NCBI GenBank assembly: GCA_964477445.1
Contig: CAYZED010000006.1
Coordinates: 62,001 to 126,000, forward strand
Direction of reading: 5' to 3'
DNA length: 64,000 bases
Source: CAYZED01 sp964477445
Lineage (GTDB): Bacteria > Bacillota > Clostridia > Lutisporales > Lutisporaceae
In this document: positions 43,873 to 52,438 of the stretch, piece after piece
How the letters are laid out: each line of letters opens with the position of its first letter
Numbering within the stretch: the stretch's first letter is position 1
Notes under the pieces: model-generated
Databases searched by the model: none
Told to the model about the DNA's origin: nothing
What the model saw: the letters and a program-made list of their open reading frames with translations, nothing else
Made by a program: the position numbers and the translations under genes

Positions 43873-44724
43873 ATGAAAGCAACTGAAAGAAAGCCTGAAT
43901 GGTTAAGAGTAAAAATACAAGGTGGAAGAGATTCAGAAAAGGTAAAAACTTTACTTTCTGATTTAAAATTAAATACAGTATGCCAAGAGGCAAACTGTCC
44001 AAATAGAATGGAATGCTATAATCGCAAGACTGCTACCTTTATGATTATGGGCAGAAACTGTACAAGAAACTGTCGTTTTTGTAATGTCACAAAGGAACAT
44101 CCTACGCCACTTGATATTAACGAGCCTAAAAATGTAGCGATTGCGGTTTCCAGACTCGGCTTAAAACACGCTGTTATTACTTCTGTAACAAGGGATGATC
44201 TAAAAGATGGCGGAGCTTCACATTTTGCGGAGGTTGTGACTGAAATAAGAAAAGCTGCTCCAGGTGTAGTAATAGAGCTCTTAATTCCTGATATGCAAGG
44301 CAACTGGGAAGACTTAAAAACGATACTTGGAAGTAAGCCTGATGTGTTAAATCATAATATTGAAACTGTCCCTGAATTATATAGCACAGTTCGCCCAATG
44401 GCAAACTACAAGCGTTCACTAGAATTACTAAGCAAATCGAAGGAAATCGCTCCCGATATTAAAACAAAATCCGGAATAATGCTAGGTCTTGGCGAGACAA
44501 AAGAACAGCTTATAAGAACCTTCCAAGATTTACTAGACCACAATTGCGAATTATTAACTTTAGGCCAATATTTGCCTCCTTCTTCAGATCATATAAAGGT
44601 AGAAGAATATGTGACTCCGGAGACTTTTAATGAATTAAAGAAAATCGCTCTTGAAATGGGCTTTAAAAATGTGGCTTCATCACCACTTGTTAGAAGTTCT
44701 TACCACGCTGATGAGTTGGTGTAG
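43873..44724 (+). CDS. lipA: Lipoyl synthase
   Basis: 283 residues from ATG at 43873, GGAGG 5 bases upstream. Both iron-sulfur sites are present: the auxiliary cluster cysteines in CQEANCPNRMECY (C-x4-C-x5-C) and the radical-SAM cluster in CTRNCRFCNV (C-x3-C-x2-C). It inserts two sulfur atoms into octanoyl chains on GcvH or E2 subunits. It is divergent from the glycine cleavage operon, whose H protein needs lipoate. The C-terminal S-S-Y-H-A is the expected end. Confidence 0.97.
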   Translation: MKATERKPEWLRVKIQGGRDSEKVKTLLSDLKLNTVCQEANCPNRMECYNRKTATFMIMGRNCTRNCRFCNVTKEHPTPLDINEPKNVAIAVSRLGLKHAVITSVTRDDLKDGGASHFAEVVTEIRKAAPGVVIELLIPDMQGNWEDLKTILGSKPDVLNHNIETVPELYSTVRPMANYKRSLELLSKSKEIAPDIKTKSGIMLGLGETKEQLIRTFQDLLDHNCELLTLGQYLPPSSDHIKVEEYVTPETFNELKKIALEMGFKNVASSPLVRSSYHADELV

Positions 44725-44736
44725 GTAACGAAAAAA

Positions 44737-44780
44737 CGACCTCCAATTGCTAGATTTTTAGATCTAACTTTTGGGGGTCG
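44737..44780. terminator. Bidirectional terminator between lipA and the flavodoxin gene
   Basis: CGACCTCCAA (44737-44746) pairs with TTGGGGGTCG (44771-44780), one G-U pair, with an inner TAGAT/ATCTA stem. The plus-strand tail is TT-poor, but A runs precede it for the minus strand. Confidence 0.7.
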
Positions 44781-44800
44781 GTTCATACTGTTGAAGTCTT

Positions 44801-45286
44801 TTATGCTATCACTTCTTCCGCGAACTTTACAATTGCTACGTTATTAATTTTGAACTGGCTTTCTTCTAATTTTGCAACTTTCTTGATGATAAACTTATTA
44901 ATGAATCCCATTTTTTCTAAGTTGTATTCATGCCCAAAAGAGCTCTTCACTTTGGCTTTTTCGAGTATTTCTGACGGATAATTATTGTTAATTTCATCGT
45001 TAATCGCGGCCTCCGTGTCTGCTCCACCAACGATAAACACTCCAATTGTTTTCTCTATTAAAACATTTCTGTTTTTTTCAATAAATGATTTAACATTACC
45101 TCTTATTTTCCCCATATAAACAGATCCACCTAAAATAATACCGTCGTAATTAATAATGTTTGGTTTGGCTTTAGCCAAATTATATAAATCAACTTCGACT
45201 CCTCTGTTTACTAGTTCGTCCATCAATAATTTTGAGGCTTTTTCTGTCGCACCATACTTAGTACCAAACACAATTGCAATTTTCAT
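44801..45286 (-). CDS. Flavodoxin-like protein (HemG-type domain)
   Basis: 161 residues from ATG at 45286 with AAGGAGA upstream. The FMN phosphate loop FGTKYGATEKAS (about 7-18), the GGSVYMGKI loop and the GGADTE segment match the flavodoxin domain family that includes menaquinone-dependent protoporphyrinogen oxidase (HemG). No haem genes are nearby and the family in Clostridia is broad, so it is best read as an FMN electron carrier of unknown partner. Confidence 0.82.
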   Translation of the reverse strand: MKIAIVFGTKYGATEKASKLLMDELVNRGVEVDLYNLAKAKPNIINYDGIILGGSVYMGKIRGNVKSFIEKNRNVLIEKTIGVFIVGGADTEAAINDEINNNYPSEILEKAKVKSSFGHEYNLEKMGFINKFIIKKVAKLEESQFKINNVAIVKFAEEVIA

Positions 45287-45394
45287 ATTTCCCATCTCCT
45301 TACAATTTTTTTAGCTAACTCATTGAATTTTCCATTGTTATGCGGTTTCGGAAAAAACATTTGCTCCCTTATTAAGCGTTTTCATATCAAACAT

Positions 45395-46045
45395 TTACTC
45401 CCTTATTAATTCAGCCTCAAATACATCTCCAAAATTCAAAATAACAGAATCGATCACTTTTTTCATTTCAGTACTTTCCACCAAATCGTCTAATGATATT
45501 ATACCAAACTCTTTTATTCCGCATGGATTAATTAATGCAAAATGATCTTTGTTAACTGCTACGTTTAAAGCAAATCCATGTGTCGTTATCCATCTGCTTA
45601 TGTGGACTCCTATAGCTGCAATTTTTTTGTCTTCAACCCATACGCCTGGGAACTGTGGTTTTCTGCCTCCATCAACCTTGAAATCGCTGAGAACCTTTAT
45701 TAGTGTTTCTTCTAGTCTTTCAAAATACCAATGAACATCAGGATTGAACTTTTTTAAATTCAAAATCGGATAACCCACCAGTTGGCCTGGACCATGATAA
45801 GTTACATTTCCACCCCTATCGCTTTTATGGACTTCTATTCCTATACTATTTAAATACTCTTCAGAATACAAAATGTTTTCTGCTCCACCAGCTTTTCCTA
45901 CACTGAAAACTGGTTTGTGTTGTAATAAAAGCAAGATCCCATCAAGATCACTTGATTTAACACGTTCAACCGCTTCATGTTGGAGCGCCAAACCTTCGGA
46001 GTAGCTTATTGGAGTATCAATAATTTTATATATTATTCTCTTCAT
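45395..46045 (-). CDS. lipB: Lipoyl(octanoyl) transferase
   Basis: 216 residues. SDRGGNVTYHGPGQLVGYPI is the LipB signature (R-G-G-x-x-T-x-H-G-x-G-Q), the acyl-accepting Cys is in LINPCGI, and the conserved Lys in DKKIAAIGVHI. It moves octanoyl from acyl carrier protein to GcvH or E2 subunits before LipA acts. The 3' end, including GGGAGTAAATG, is partly duplicated 34 bp downstream (45356-45375 versus 45389-45409), a local tandem duplication. With lipA and gcvH it forms a local lipoate pathway. Confidence 0.95.
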   Translation of the reverse strand: MKRIIYKIIDTPISYSEGLALQHEAVERVKSSDLDGILLLLQHKPVFSVGKAGGAENILYSEEYLNSIGIEVHKSDRGGNVTYHGPGQLVGYPILNLKKFNPDVHWYFERLEETLIKVLSDFKVDGGRKPQFPGVWVEDKKIAAIGVHISRWITTHGFALNVAVNKDHFALINPCGIKEFGIISLDDLVESTEMKKVIDSVILNFGDVFEAELIRE

Positions 46046-46069
46046 ATAATCCGCCTTTATAAATTGAAA

Positions 46070-46089
46070 AGAGCATGATTTCTCATGCT
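46070..46089 (-). terminator. Terminator after tRNA-Leu(GAG)
   Basis: GAGCATGA (46070-46077) pairs perfectly with TCATGCTC (46082-46089). TTTTC follows on the minus strand. Confidence 0.8.
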
Positions 46090-46100
46090 CGTGTTCTCTA

Positions 46101-46183
46101 TGGTGCGGTCGGCGGGACTTGAACCCGCATGCTCTCGCATACGCCCCTCAAACGTACGTGTCTGCCGATTCCACCACGACCGC
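46101..46183 (-). tRNA. tRNA-Leu, anticodon GAG
   Basis: GCGGTCG at the 5' end pairs with CGACCGC before ACCA at the 3' end (CCA is encoded). The anticodon arm is TACGT-TTGAGGG-GCGTA, giving GAG. A variable arm (TGC-GAGA-GCA) and T-arm GCGGG-TTCAAGT-CCCGC are present, as in class-II tRNA-Leu. Confidence 0.95.
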
Positions 46184-46246
46184 AAATGACTGGGAAATAA
46201 CTCCCCGAGGGTCTTTGTGACTCACTCTTCGCTAGCCACAAGGAAT

Positions 46247-46275
46247 ATTATATCTTCTGTTCTGGCCTATGTCAA
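46247..46275 (-). promoter_or_regulatory. Near-consensus promoter of tRNA-Leu(GAG)
   Basis: TTGACA (46270-46275) and TATAAT (46247-46252), both perfect, with 17 bp between, about 64 bases before the mature tRNA. Confidence 0.85.
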
Positions 46276-46281
46276 CACATT

Positions 46282-46348
46282 TGAGGATAAATATTTCTAT
46301 TTATGAGGATAAATATTTCTATTTTATGAGGATAAACATTTCTATTTC
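46282..46348. repeat. Three tandem copies of a 22-23 bp repeat
   Basis: Unit GAGGATAAATATTTCTATTT, repeated three times upstream of the tRNA promoter and downstream of the binding-protein gene. No gene or hairpin is evident in it. Confidence 0.85.
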
Positions 46349-46398
46349 TTCAGCTTTGAGATGCTTATTTCATTCTTGATTTTTTTTCAAACCATTAT

Positions 46399-48129
46399 TT
46401 ACTTAATAACTTTCTCAAAATACCATTTTTCAATAGAATCAACTACTGAATATCTACTTGGATAAAATTCGCCTTTGATATTTCCTGATAACACCAACGC
46501 ACCTTGTTTATGATACAAAGGTATGTATGGAATTTCATTTCTGAATTCATCCTGAAAAGATTTTGCTGCCGAAAGTCTATCTGTATCAGATAAATTCTTT
46601 GTTAATATATTTGCATATTTATATGTTTGTTTTGAGGTCAAAGGATCAATATAAAGCAATGAAGTTGGATCAACAAATGGATAGAAATCCGTACCGCACG
46701 GTAGAATCAAACTTCCCAAATATAAGTCGTAGTCTTTTAATTCAATTTTTTTACTATACTCATCAAAAGGTATAGCATCAATAATAATATTTATCCCTAT
46801 TTTCTTTAAACTTTTTTTTATATCATTTGCGATGTGAACCCTTATTTTATTCTCTGAATTCACCAACAAAGATAGCGTATCGTTAAATTGCAATGGAACT
46901 ACTGTTTGAGTTGGAATAATATTGGCGTTATTTGTGGTCGTGCCAATTGCTGTATTATTTGTTGCTGTATCTGTTGCTGTATCTGTTGCTGTATCTGTTG
47001 CTGTATCTGTTGCTGTATTGTTTGCTTTTGTATCCGTTGCTGTATTATTTGTTGCTGTATCATTTTTTGAAATATTTTTCTTTTGACTTTTTTTAATTTT
47101 TTCTATAAGATTCTTTGCTTCAATAATATTGTACTCATATTTAATACCGGTTGTAGTATTTATCCACGAATCAGGAATTATTGGATTATCAGTTATTATT
47201 GCATTTGTTATGCTATTTTCTTGAATAAATGTGTTTCTGTCCACACCATAAGCAATTATTCGTCTTGCATCGGCCTTGCGAAGATATGTTTTCTCAGAAT
47301 TAATGAATAGTGTCTCCATCTCTCCTGTAAAGTATATATGTGAAAGTGTCCCTTGAATCTCTTCATATCTTGACCAACTTTTATCTAAAATATTAATTGC
47401 ATTTATCTCTTGTGATTGAAAAGCTGTTCCAAAAATATCATAATCGTTAATAAACATAACTTCAATATTTCTAATATACGGAGTGCCCCTATTATAATAT
47501 TTTTTGTTAAAACTAAGTTTCATACCATTCAAAGTACTATAACTAGAAATATAATAGGCACCGTTTACGGGTGTGGAGGTTATTTTTGATACATTGTTTC
47601 TGTATATTATTGGGAAAGTTAGTTTGTCTTTTGAGACCTGTGCCTTATCTTCAAATACGAAAATTAAACTTTTACCACTAATATAGCAGTCTTTGATATT
47701 CAAAATTAAGCTAAAATACATAGATTCAGGGTGTTGTTTGATTATATCAAACGAATATAATGCATCTTCTATTGTTATTTTCGAGCCATTGCTCCAATAT
47801 ATATCACTTTTCATTTTTAAACTGCACACATTATTCTTTTGAGAATAAGTGGAGTTATCTGCTAATTTGGAAATAAGTTTATTCTCTTTTGAAATAGAAT
47901 ATAACCCCTCAAACATTAGTGGAACAATATCAGCATAAGATTTACTATCATTAATTAGTGGATTTATTTCCACAGGCTCAACACTAGCTAATTTCAGAGT
48001 ACCACCAACAGTTGCTTTAGACTCAACTATAAAGGTACCATTATCATCTTGAACGATTTTGTTACATGCTGTTCCAGTTAATGTAATTGTAACAATCATA
48101 AAAAAAACAATAAACTTTTTTATTTTCAT
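46399..48129 (-). CDS. Oligopeptide-type ABC substrate-binding lipoprotein with Thr/Asp/Ala repeat linker
   Basis: 576 residues from ATG at 48129 (GGAAG site), 1 base after the preceding gene's stop. A lipoprotein signal (LTGTAC, Cys about 23) precedes an SBP_bac_5 domain in two parts. Between them, at about residues 355-400, lies a low-complexity insert with repeated T-D-T-A and N-N-T-A units coded by 12-bp tandem repeats. The first part (VPLMFEGLYSI, DIYWSNGSKITIEDALYSFD) and the last part (YIPLYHKQGALVLSG) are typical of peptide- or nickel-binding proteins. No permease genes are in the window, so the partner is unknown. The linker length probably varies between strains. Confidence 0.85.
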   Translation of the reverse strand: MKIKKFIVFFMIVTITLTGTACNKIVQDDNGTFIVESKATVGGTLKLASVEPVEINPLINDSKSYADIVPLMFEGLYSISKENKLISKLADNSTYSQKNNVCSLKMKSDIYWSNGSKITIEDALYSFDIIKQHPESMYFSLILNIKDCYISGKSLIFVFEDKAQVSKDKLTFPIIYRNNVSKITSTPVNGAYYISSYSTLNGMKLSFNKKYYNRGTPYIRNIEVMFINDYDIFGTAFQSQEINAINILDKSWSRYEEIQGTLSHIYFTGEMETLFINSEKTYLRKADARRIIAYGVDRNTFIQENSITNAIITDNPIIPDSWINTTTGIKYEYNIIEAKNLIEKIKKSQKKNISKNDTATNNTATDTKANNTATDTATDTATDTATDTATNNTAIGTTTNNANIIPTQTVVPLQFNDTLSLLVNSENKIRVHIANDIKKSLKKIGINIIIDAIPFDEYSKKIELKDYDLYLGSLILPCGTDFYPFVDPTSLLYIDPLTSKQTYKYANILTKNLSDTDRLSAAKSFQDEFRNEIPYIPLYHKQGALVLSGNIKGEFYPSRYSVVDSIEKWYFEKVIK

Positions 48130-48130
48130 T

Positions 48131-48691
48131 CTATTTCTTCCAATCATATAAATATTGATAAATAAGTTCATATATTTTAATCTTATAAAGGTAATTTCTA
48201 GTTTCATTGAAAGGAATGTGATTTATGTCCAGATTCTCATCATTTATCGTTCCTTCATTTAACCATTCATCAACATTTCCTGTTCCAGCGTTGTAAGCTG
48301 CAATAGCCAAATTCTCATTATCATCATATTTATCCATTAAAAATCTTAAATACCAGAGTCCATATCTAATATTAGTTTCAGGATCTTTTATCGCATCTTT
48401 TTCTAATATTTCTCCTAATTTGGAACTTATCCAATTACTCGTTTCGGGTGTTATTTGCATAAGACCTATTGCTTCTTTTCTAGAGATAATATTAGGGTTA
48501 AAGTCACTTTCTGTTTTTATCATAGCAGCTACAAAATATGGTTGAAATCTATAAATTTCAGAATACTTGACAATAAGATTCTTATAGTCAAGTGCACAAT
48601 GATTTTTTATATACGCGTAGCTAGAAAGCATTATTATAATTAATAGTATTACTAAAATAGTTAAACTTTTTCTTTTTTTAGTTTTTTTCAA
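48131..48691 (-). CDS. Membrane-anchored lytic transglycosylase
   Basis: About 186 residues. I prefer a TTG start at 48691 because GGAG lies 6 bases upstream; an ATG at 48721 without a site is the alternative and adds 10 residues. A basic N-terminus and one membrane helix (about 10-30) anchor an SLT domain with the catalytic Glu in MIKTESDFNP, AIGLMQITP and AAYNAGTGNVDEW. It cleaves peptidoglycan strands outside the membrane. It overlaps the end of coaE, and the substrate-binding protein gene starts right after its stop, so the genes are co-expressed. Confidence 0.87.
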   Translation of the reverse strand: MKKTKKRKSLTILVILLIIIMLSSYAYIKNHCALDYKNLIVKYSEIYRFQPYFVAAMIKTESDFNPNIISRKEAIGLMQITPETSNWISSKLGEILEKDAIKDPETNIRYGLWYLRFLMDKYDDNENLAIAAYNAGTGNVDEWLNEGTINDENLDINHIPFNETRNYLYKIKIYELIYQYLYDWKK

Positions 48692-49292
48692 TTTCTTCTC
48701 CAAAGTACTTATTAAAGACATTATTTATTTTTATAGTGAGTTCCTCAAGCGTTCCCTCATTATTTATTTCAACTTTATTTATATCATTAGTAAAACAAAA
48801 ATCATTTTCATCTTGAGAGTCTACTCGAGTTTCAGCTTCTTCTCTCGAAAGTGAATTTCTATTTATCACTCTATTTATCCTAATTTCACGACTTGCCGAA
48901 ATATACCAGATAGAGTCACAGAGTTTATCTAGCCCTATCTTCTTAAGGATTGCTGCATCTATTAATATCGCATTTTCACCAGCTAATGTCAACTTCGCTA
49001 TTTCGTTTTCAATTTTATTATAGATTTCAGGGTGCATAATTTTGTCAAGTTTATCTAGTTCATCGGAGTTGCTGAAAACGATTTTTCCGAGAGCAGATCT
49101 ATCTAGTTCTCCATTTTCTCTTACTATCCTATTTCCAAACACGTTAATAATTTGCTGAAGTATATGAGAACCTTTTCTCACAAGGTCTCTAGCGATTACA
49201 TCAGCATCTATTATATATATCCCCTTAGTTTTCATGATTTCAGAAACAAAACTTTTTCCTGAACCGATTCCACCACATAGTCCAACAATCAT
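48678..49292 (-). CDS. coaE: Dephospho-CoA kinase
   Basis: 204 residues, GGAG before ATG. The P-loop GLCGGIGSGKSFVS (4-17), DADVIARDL (31-39), the LID region (ASREIRINRVINRNS) and the substrate-binding region around HPEIYNKIE are clear. It phosphorylates dephospho-CoA in the last step of CoA synthesis. It lies 10 bp after polA, the common clostridial pair polA-coaE, and its end overlaps the transglycosylase gene. Confidence 0.95.
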   Translation of the reverse strand: MIVGLCGGIGSGKSFVSEIMKTKGIYIIDADVIARDLVRKGSHILQQIINVFGNRIVRENGELDRSALGKIVFSNSDELDKLDKIMHPEIYNKIENEIAKLTLAGENAILIDAAILKKIGLDKLCDSIWYISASREIRINRVINRNSLSREEAETRVDSQDENDFCFTNDINKVEINNEGTLEELTIKINNVFNKYFGEEIEKN

Positions 49293-49301
49293 AAAACTCT
49301 C

Positions 49302-52300
49302 CTATTTTGCATCGAACCAGCTTTTGCCATAGCCAATATCAACTGTTAATGGAACTGAAAGTTTAACAGCATCTTCCATAGAGTTTTTAAGAATTTTTTT
49401 AACTTCATCTATTTCTTGAATAGGTGTATCAATAATTAGTTCATCGTGTACCTGCATAATCATTCTTGCTTTCAATTTTTTCGCTTTCAAAGCCTTGTAT
49501 ACGTCTATCATTGCCTTTTTTATAATATCTGCAGCTGTTCCTTGAATTGGAGTATTCATTGCTATTCTCTCTCCAAAACCTCTCTGAACTGCGTTTCGCG
49601 AAGTAATTTCAGGTATATTTCTTCTTCTTCCCATTATCGTGGTGACATATCCTGTTTCTCGTGCAAAAATAACTATATTTTTCATATAATCTTTTACTTT
49701 TGGATATTTTTCAAAATACAAATCAATGTATGTTTTAGCTTCCTTTGTACTAATTCCAAGATCTCTAGAAAGTCCGAAAGGACTTATCCCATAAACAATA
49801 CCAAAATTTACGGCTTTAGCTCTACTTCTTTGGATACTAGTAACTTCTTCATCCTTAATCCCAAACACCTCTGCTGCAGTGTGAGTATGAATATCTTCAC
49901 CTTCAATAAATGCCCTGATTAGATTTTCATCCTTTGAGATATGTGCCAATATTCTCAGCTCAATCTGAGAATAATCTGCGATAACAAGCACATTTCCTTC
50001 TTTTTCGGGTACAAAGGCTTTTCTTATTTCTCTTCCAGTCTCCGTTTTTATTGGTATGTTTTGTAGATTTGGATCTGTGCTCGAAAGTCGCCCAGTCGCT
50101 GCGACTCCTTGATTCAACTTACTATGAACTTTCCCATTTCCAGCTTTAATAATTGGCAAAAGACCATCTACATATGTTCCCTTTAATTTGACTAATTGTC
50201 TGTATTCTAATAAATATTCAATAATCTCGTGCTTATCTTTTAATTCTTCAAGAACTTCTACATCTGTTGAAAATCCAGTCTTTGTTTTCTTGACAGAAGG
50301 CAATTCCAATTTAACAAATAGTATATCTGCCAATTGTTTTGGTGAATTTATATTAAAAATAGTTCCTGCAGCATTATGAATTTTTGATACTAATTCATCA
50401 ATCCTAGTTCCTAGTTTATTCCCAATTTCGCCTAATATGTTTTCATCTATTTTAAAACCTCTGATTTCCATGTCGGCTAAAATATAACTAAGTGGTAGCT
50501 CAATTTCGTAGAGTAAATTCTCTATATCTCTCAATTTTAGTTCACCATTTAGTTTTTCTCTTATTCTTTTTCCATTTAGGACAATCTGATATATTTTTTC
50601 ATTCCAAGATAAGTCTTCTGATAGATGCTCTTCAAGAAATTCTTCCACAAGATATTCAGGTTTCATGAAATTTCTTAAAGGGTTTACTAAATAGGCAGCT
50701 ATCATTAAATCAAAATCAAAATTTTTAACTGAAATATTTCTATTCCCTAAAAAAACCAAATCGGTTTTAAAGTCATATCCTGTTTTAATAATTTTATCAT
50801 TTGCAAGAAAACCATCTACAAATCCTTCACTTGAATTAGCATTATTGCAGTCTGAAGAAGCATCAGAACAAATATCACCATGCCTTGAATTATCAATCTT
50901 AGAGTAATAGACTTCATCCTTATACTCAAACAATAGATAGTCCATTTCCTTAAGGGTAATTGTTTTGCAAGTAATTGGTGTATTACTAGAGTAATTCGAC
51001 AACTCATTTAGAGTCATCTTTTCTGTTACACTTTTTACCATCGGGAAAATCTTTTCTATATCTAATACTTCTTTGTACAATTCTGAAGTTTCAATTATTC
51101 CCACTTCAGATTTTTGATTTCCTTCGATATGTTCTTCAAAATTTTCATTTTCTTCAGATTTTTTTACAGTCCACCCAACATCAAAGAAACTAATCTGATC
51201 AATTTCTTCCGATTGAGAATCTTTCTCTGTTAGATATTCTTCTGTTCTTGGAATTTTGTTAATTTCATTCAATTCTACATTTAACTGATTTTTTTCATTT
51301 CCTAAACAATAGTTTTCTTTATTAATCCCGCATGTATACGATACTAAATCAACTGGGTTTGGAATACTATTTGAAATATTGCCCTCATTATTTTTAGAGA
51401 TGGTTACATTAGCATTTTCTTTACTGGAATCCGTAGATATTTCAAAAACGTCAAGCGCGTCGTCTACCAAATCTTGGGTTAATGAATTTGTAAAGCCAGT
51501 TTCAACCGAATTCGAAGTGCTACTAATCCCTAGTTCAGACATTGTCTTTTTGATCTTGATTAAAAATCCTTTAAGCGAAAGTTCGGAATACAGTTTTTCA
51601 AGTGCGTTATAGTCCGGTTTTTCACCATTATATGCATCATAATCTATAGAAATCTCCATATCCGTATAAATTGTAGCAAGTCTCTTTGATAAGAATGCTG
51701 ATTCCTTATTGTTTTCGAGATTTTCTTTAAGTTTTGGTTTTTTTATTTCATCTAGTTTTTCATATAGATTCTCGATGTTATTATATGTCTTTATTAACTC
51801 AAGTGCAGTTTTTTCGCCAACCCCTGGTACCCCTGGAATATTATCCGAGGCGTCTCCCATCAAAGCTTTCATCTCAATTATTTGAAAAGGTAAAATCCCA
51901 TACATTTCATGCAACCTAGCTAAATCAACCCTGTCAATTTCGGAAATACCTTTTTTTGTTAGTAAAACGTTCACATTTTCTGTGATTAATTGCAAAGCAT
52001 CTTTATCAGCTGTGATTACTAATGTTTCCATTCCCTTTGCATTAGAATGTTTTGAGATTGTTCCTATAATATCATCTGCTTCAAATCCATCCATCTCAAT
52101 CATTTCAAAGTCTAGTGCTTCAATAGCCATCTTAAGAAATGGCACTTGTTCTGCCAGTTCTTCCGGCATACCACTCCTGTTCGCCTTATATTTATCATAT
52201 TCAATATGTCTAAAAGTCGGAGCTTTTCTATCAAAAGCAATAACTATATGAGATGGTTGATAATCCTCATGAAGTTTAGTGAGCATATTAATGAATCCAT

Positions 52301-52406
52301 AAACTACGTTTGTGGAAATACCTTTGGTGCTTTTCATAGGTGGCAATCCATAAAATGCTCTGTTCATTAAACTGTTACCGTCAATAATTATTAATTTTTT
52401 TTCCAT
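49302..52406 (-). CDS. polA: DNA polymerase I with an extended middle region
   Basis: 1034 residues from ATG at 52406 (AGGAG site), longer than the usual 870-930. Residues 1-290 are the 5'-3' exonuclease (IIDGNSLMNRAFYGL, GDASDNIPGVPGVGEKTA). About 300-465 is a polar Asn/Ser/Glu-rich stretch without a recognisable fold. About 465-650 corresponds to the 3'-5' exonuclease fold without its metal-binding acidic residues, as in many Gram-positive enzymes. The C-terminal polymerase has motif A (DYSQIELRILAHIS), motif B (RSRAKAVNFGIVYG) and motif C (MQVHDELIID). It fills gaps and removes RNA primers; proofreading is not expected. Confidence 0.95.
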   Translation of the reverse strand: MEKKLIIIDGNSLMNRAFYGLPPMKSTKGISTNVVYGFINMLTKLHEDYQPSHIVIAFDRKAPTFRHIEYDKYKANRSGMPEELAEQVPFLKMAIEALDFEMIEMDGFEADDIIGTISKHSNAKGMETLVITADKDALQLITENVNVLLTKKGISEIDRVDLARLHEMYGILPFQIIEMKALMGDASDNIPGVPGVGEKTALELIKTYNNIENLYEKLDEIKKPKLKENLENNKESAFLSKRLATIYTDMEISIDYDAYNGEKPDYNALEKLYSELSLKGFLIKIKKTMSELGISSTSNSVETGFTNSLTQDLVDDALDVFEISTDSSKENANVTISKNNEGNISNSIPNPVDLVSYTCGINKENYCLGNEKNQLNVELNEINKIPRTEEYLTEKDSQSEEIDQISFFDVGWTVKKSEENENFEEHIEGNQKSEVGIIETSELYKEVLDIEKIFPMVKSVTEKMTLNELSNYSSNTPITCKTITLKEMDYLLFEYKDEVYYSKIDNSRHGDICSDASSDCNNANSSEGFVDGFLANDKIIKTGYDFKTDLVFLGNRNISVKNFDFDLMIAAYLVNPLRNFMKPEYLVEEFLEEHLSEDLSWNEKIYQIVLNGKRIREKLNGELKLRDIENLLYEIELPLSYILADMEIRGFKIDENILGEIGNKLGTRIDELVSKIHNAAGTIFNINSPKQLADILFVKLELPSVKKTKTGFSTDVEVLEELKDKHEIIEYLLEYRQLVKLKGTYVDGLLPIIKAGNGKVHSKLNQGVAATGRLSSTDPNLQNIPIKTETGREIRKAFVPEKEGNVLVIADYSQIELRILAHISKDENLIRAFIEGEDIHTHTAAEVFGIKDEEVTSIQRSRAKAVNFGIVYGISPFGLSRDLGISTKEAKTYIDLYFEKYPKVKDYMKNIVIFARETGYVTTIMGRRRNIPEITSRNAVQRGFGERIAMNTPIQGTAADIIKKAMIDVYKALKAKKLKARMIMQVHDELIIDTPIQEIDEVKKILKNSMEDAVKLSVPLTVDIGYGKSWFDAK

Positions 52407-52438
52407 TAGAAGCTCCTGTTTCCAATTTATTCTTTTGT

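Noticed and set aside
46888..47070. Plus-strand frame rich in C-C-I-C
   Set aside because: It is the antisense reading of the 12-bp repeats in the substrate-binding protein gene, with no start signal.
49446..49922. Plus-strand frame of 158 residues over the polA end
   Set aside because: It lies antisense to the conserved polymerase motifs B and C of polA.
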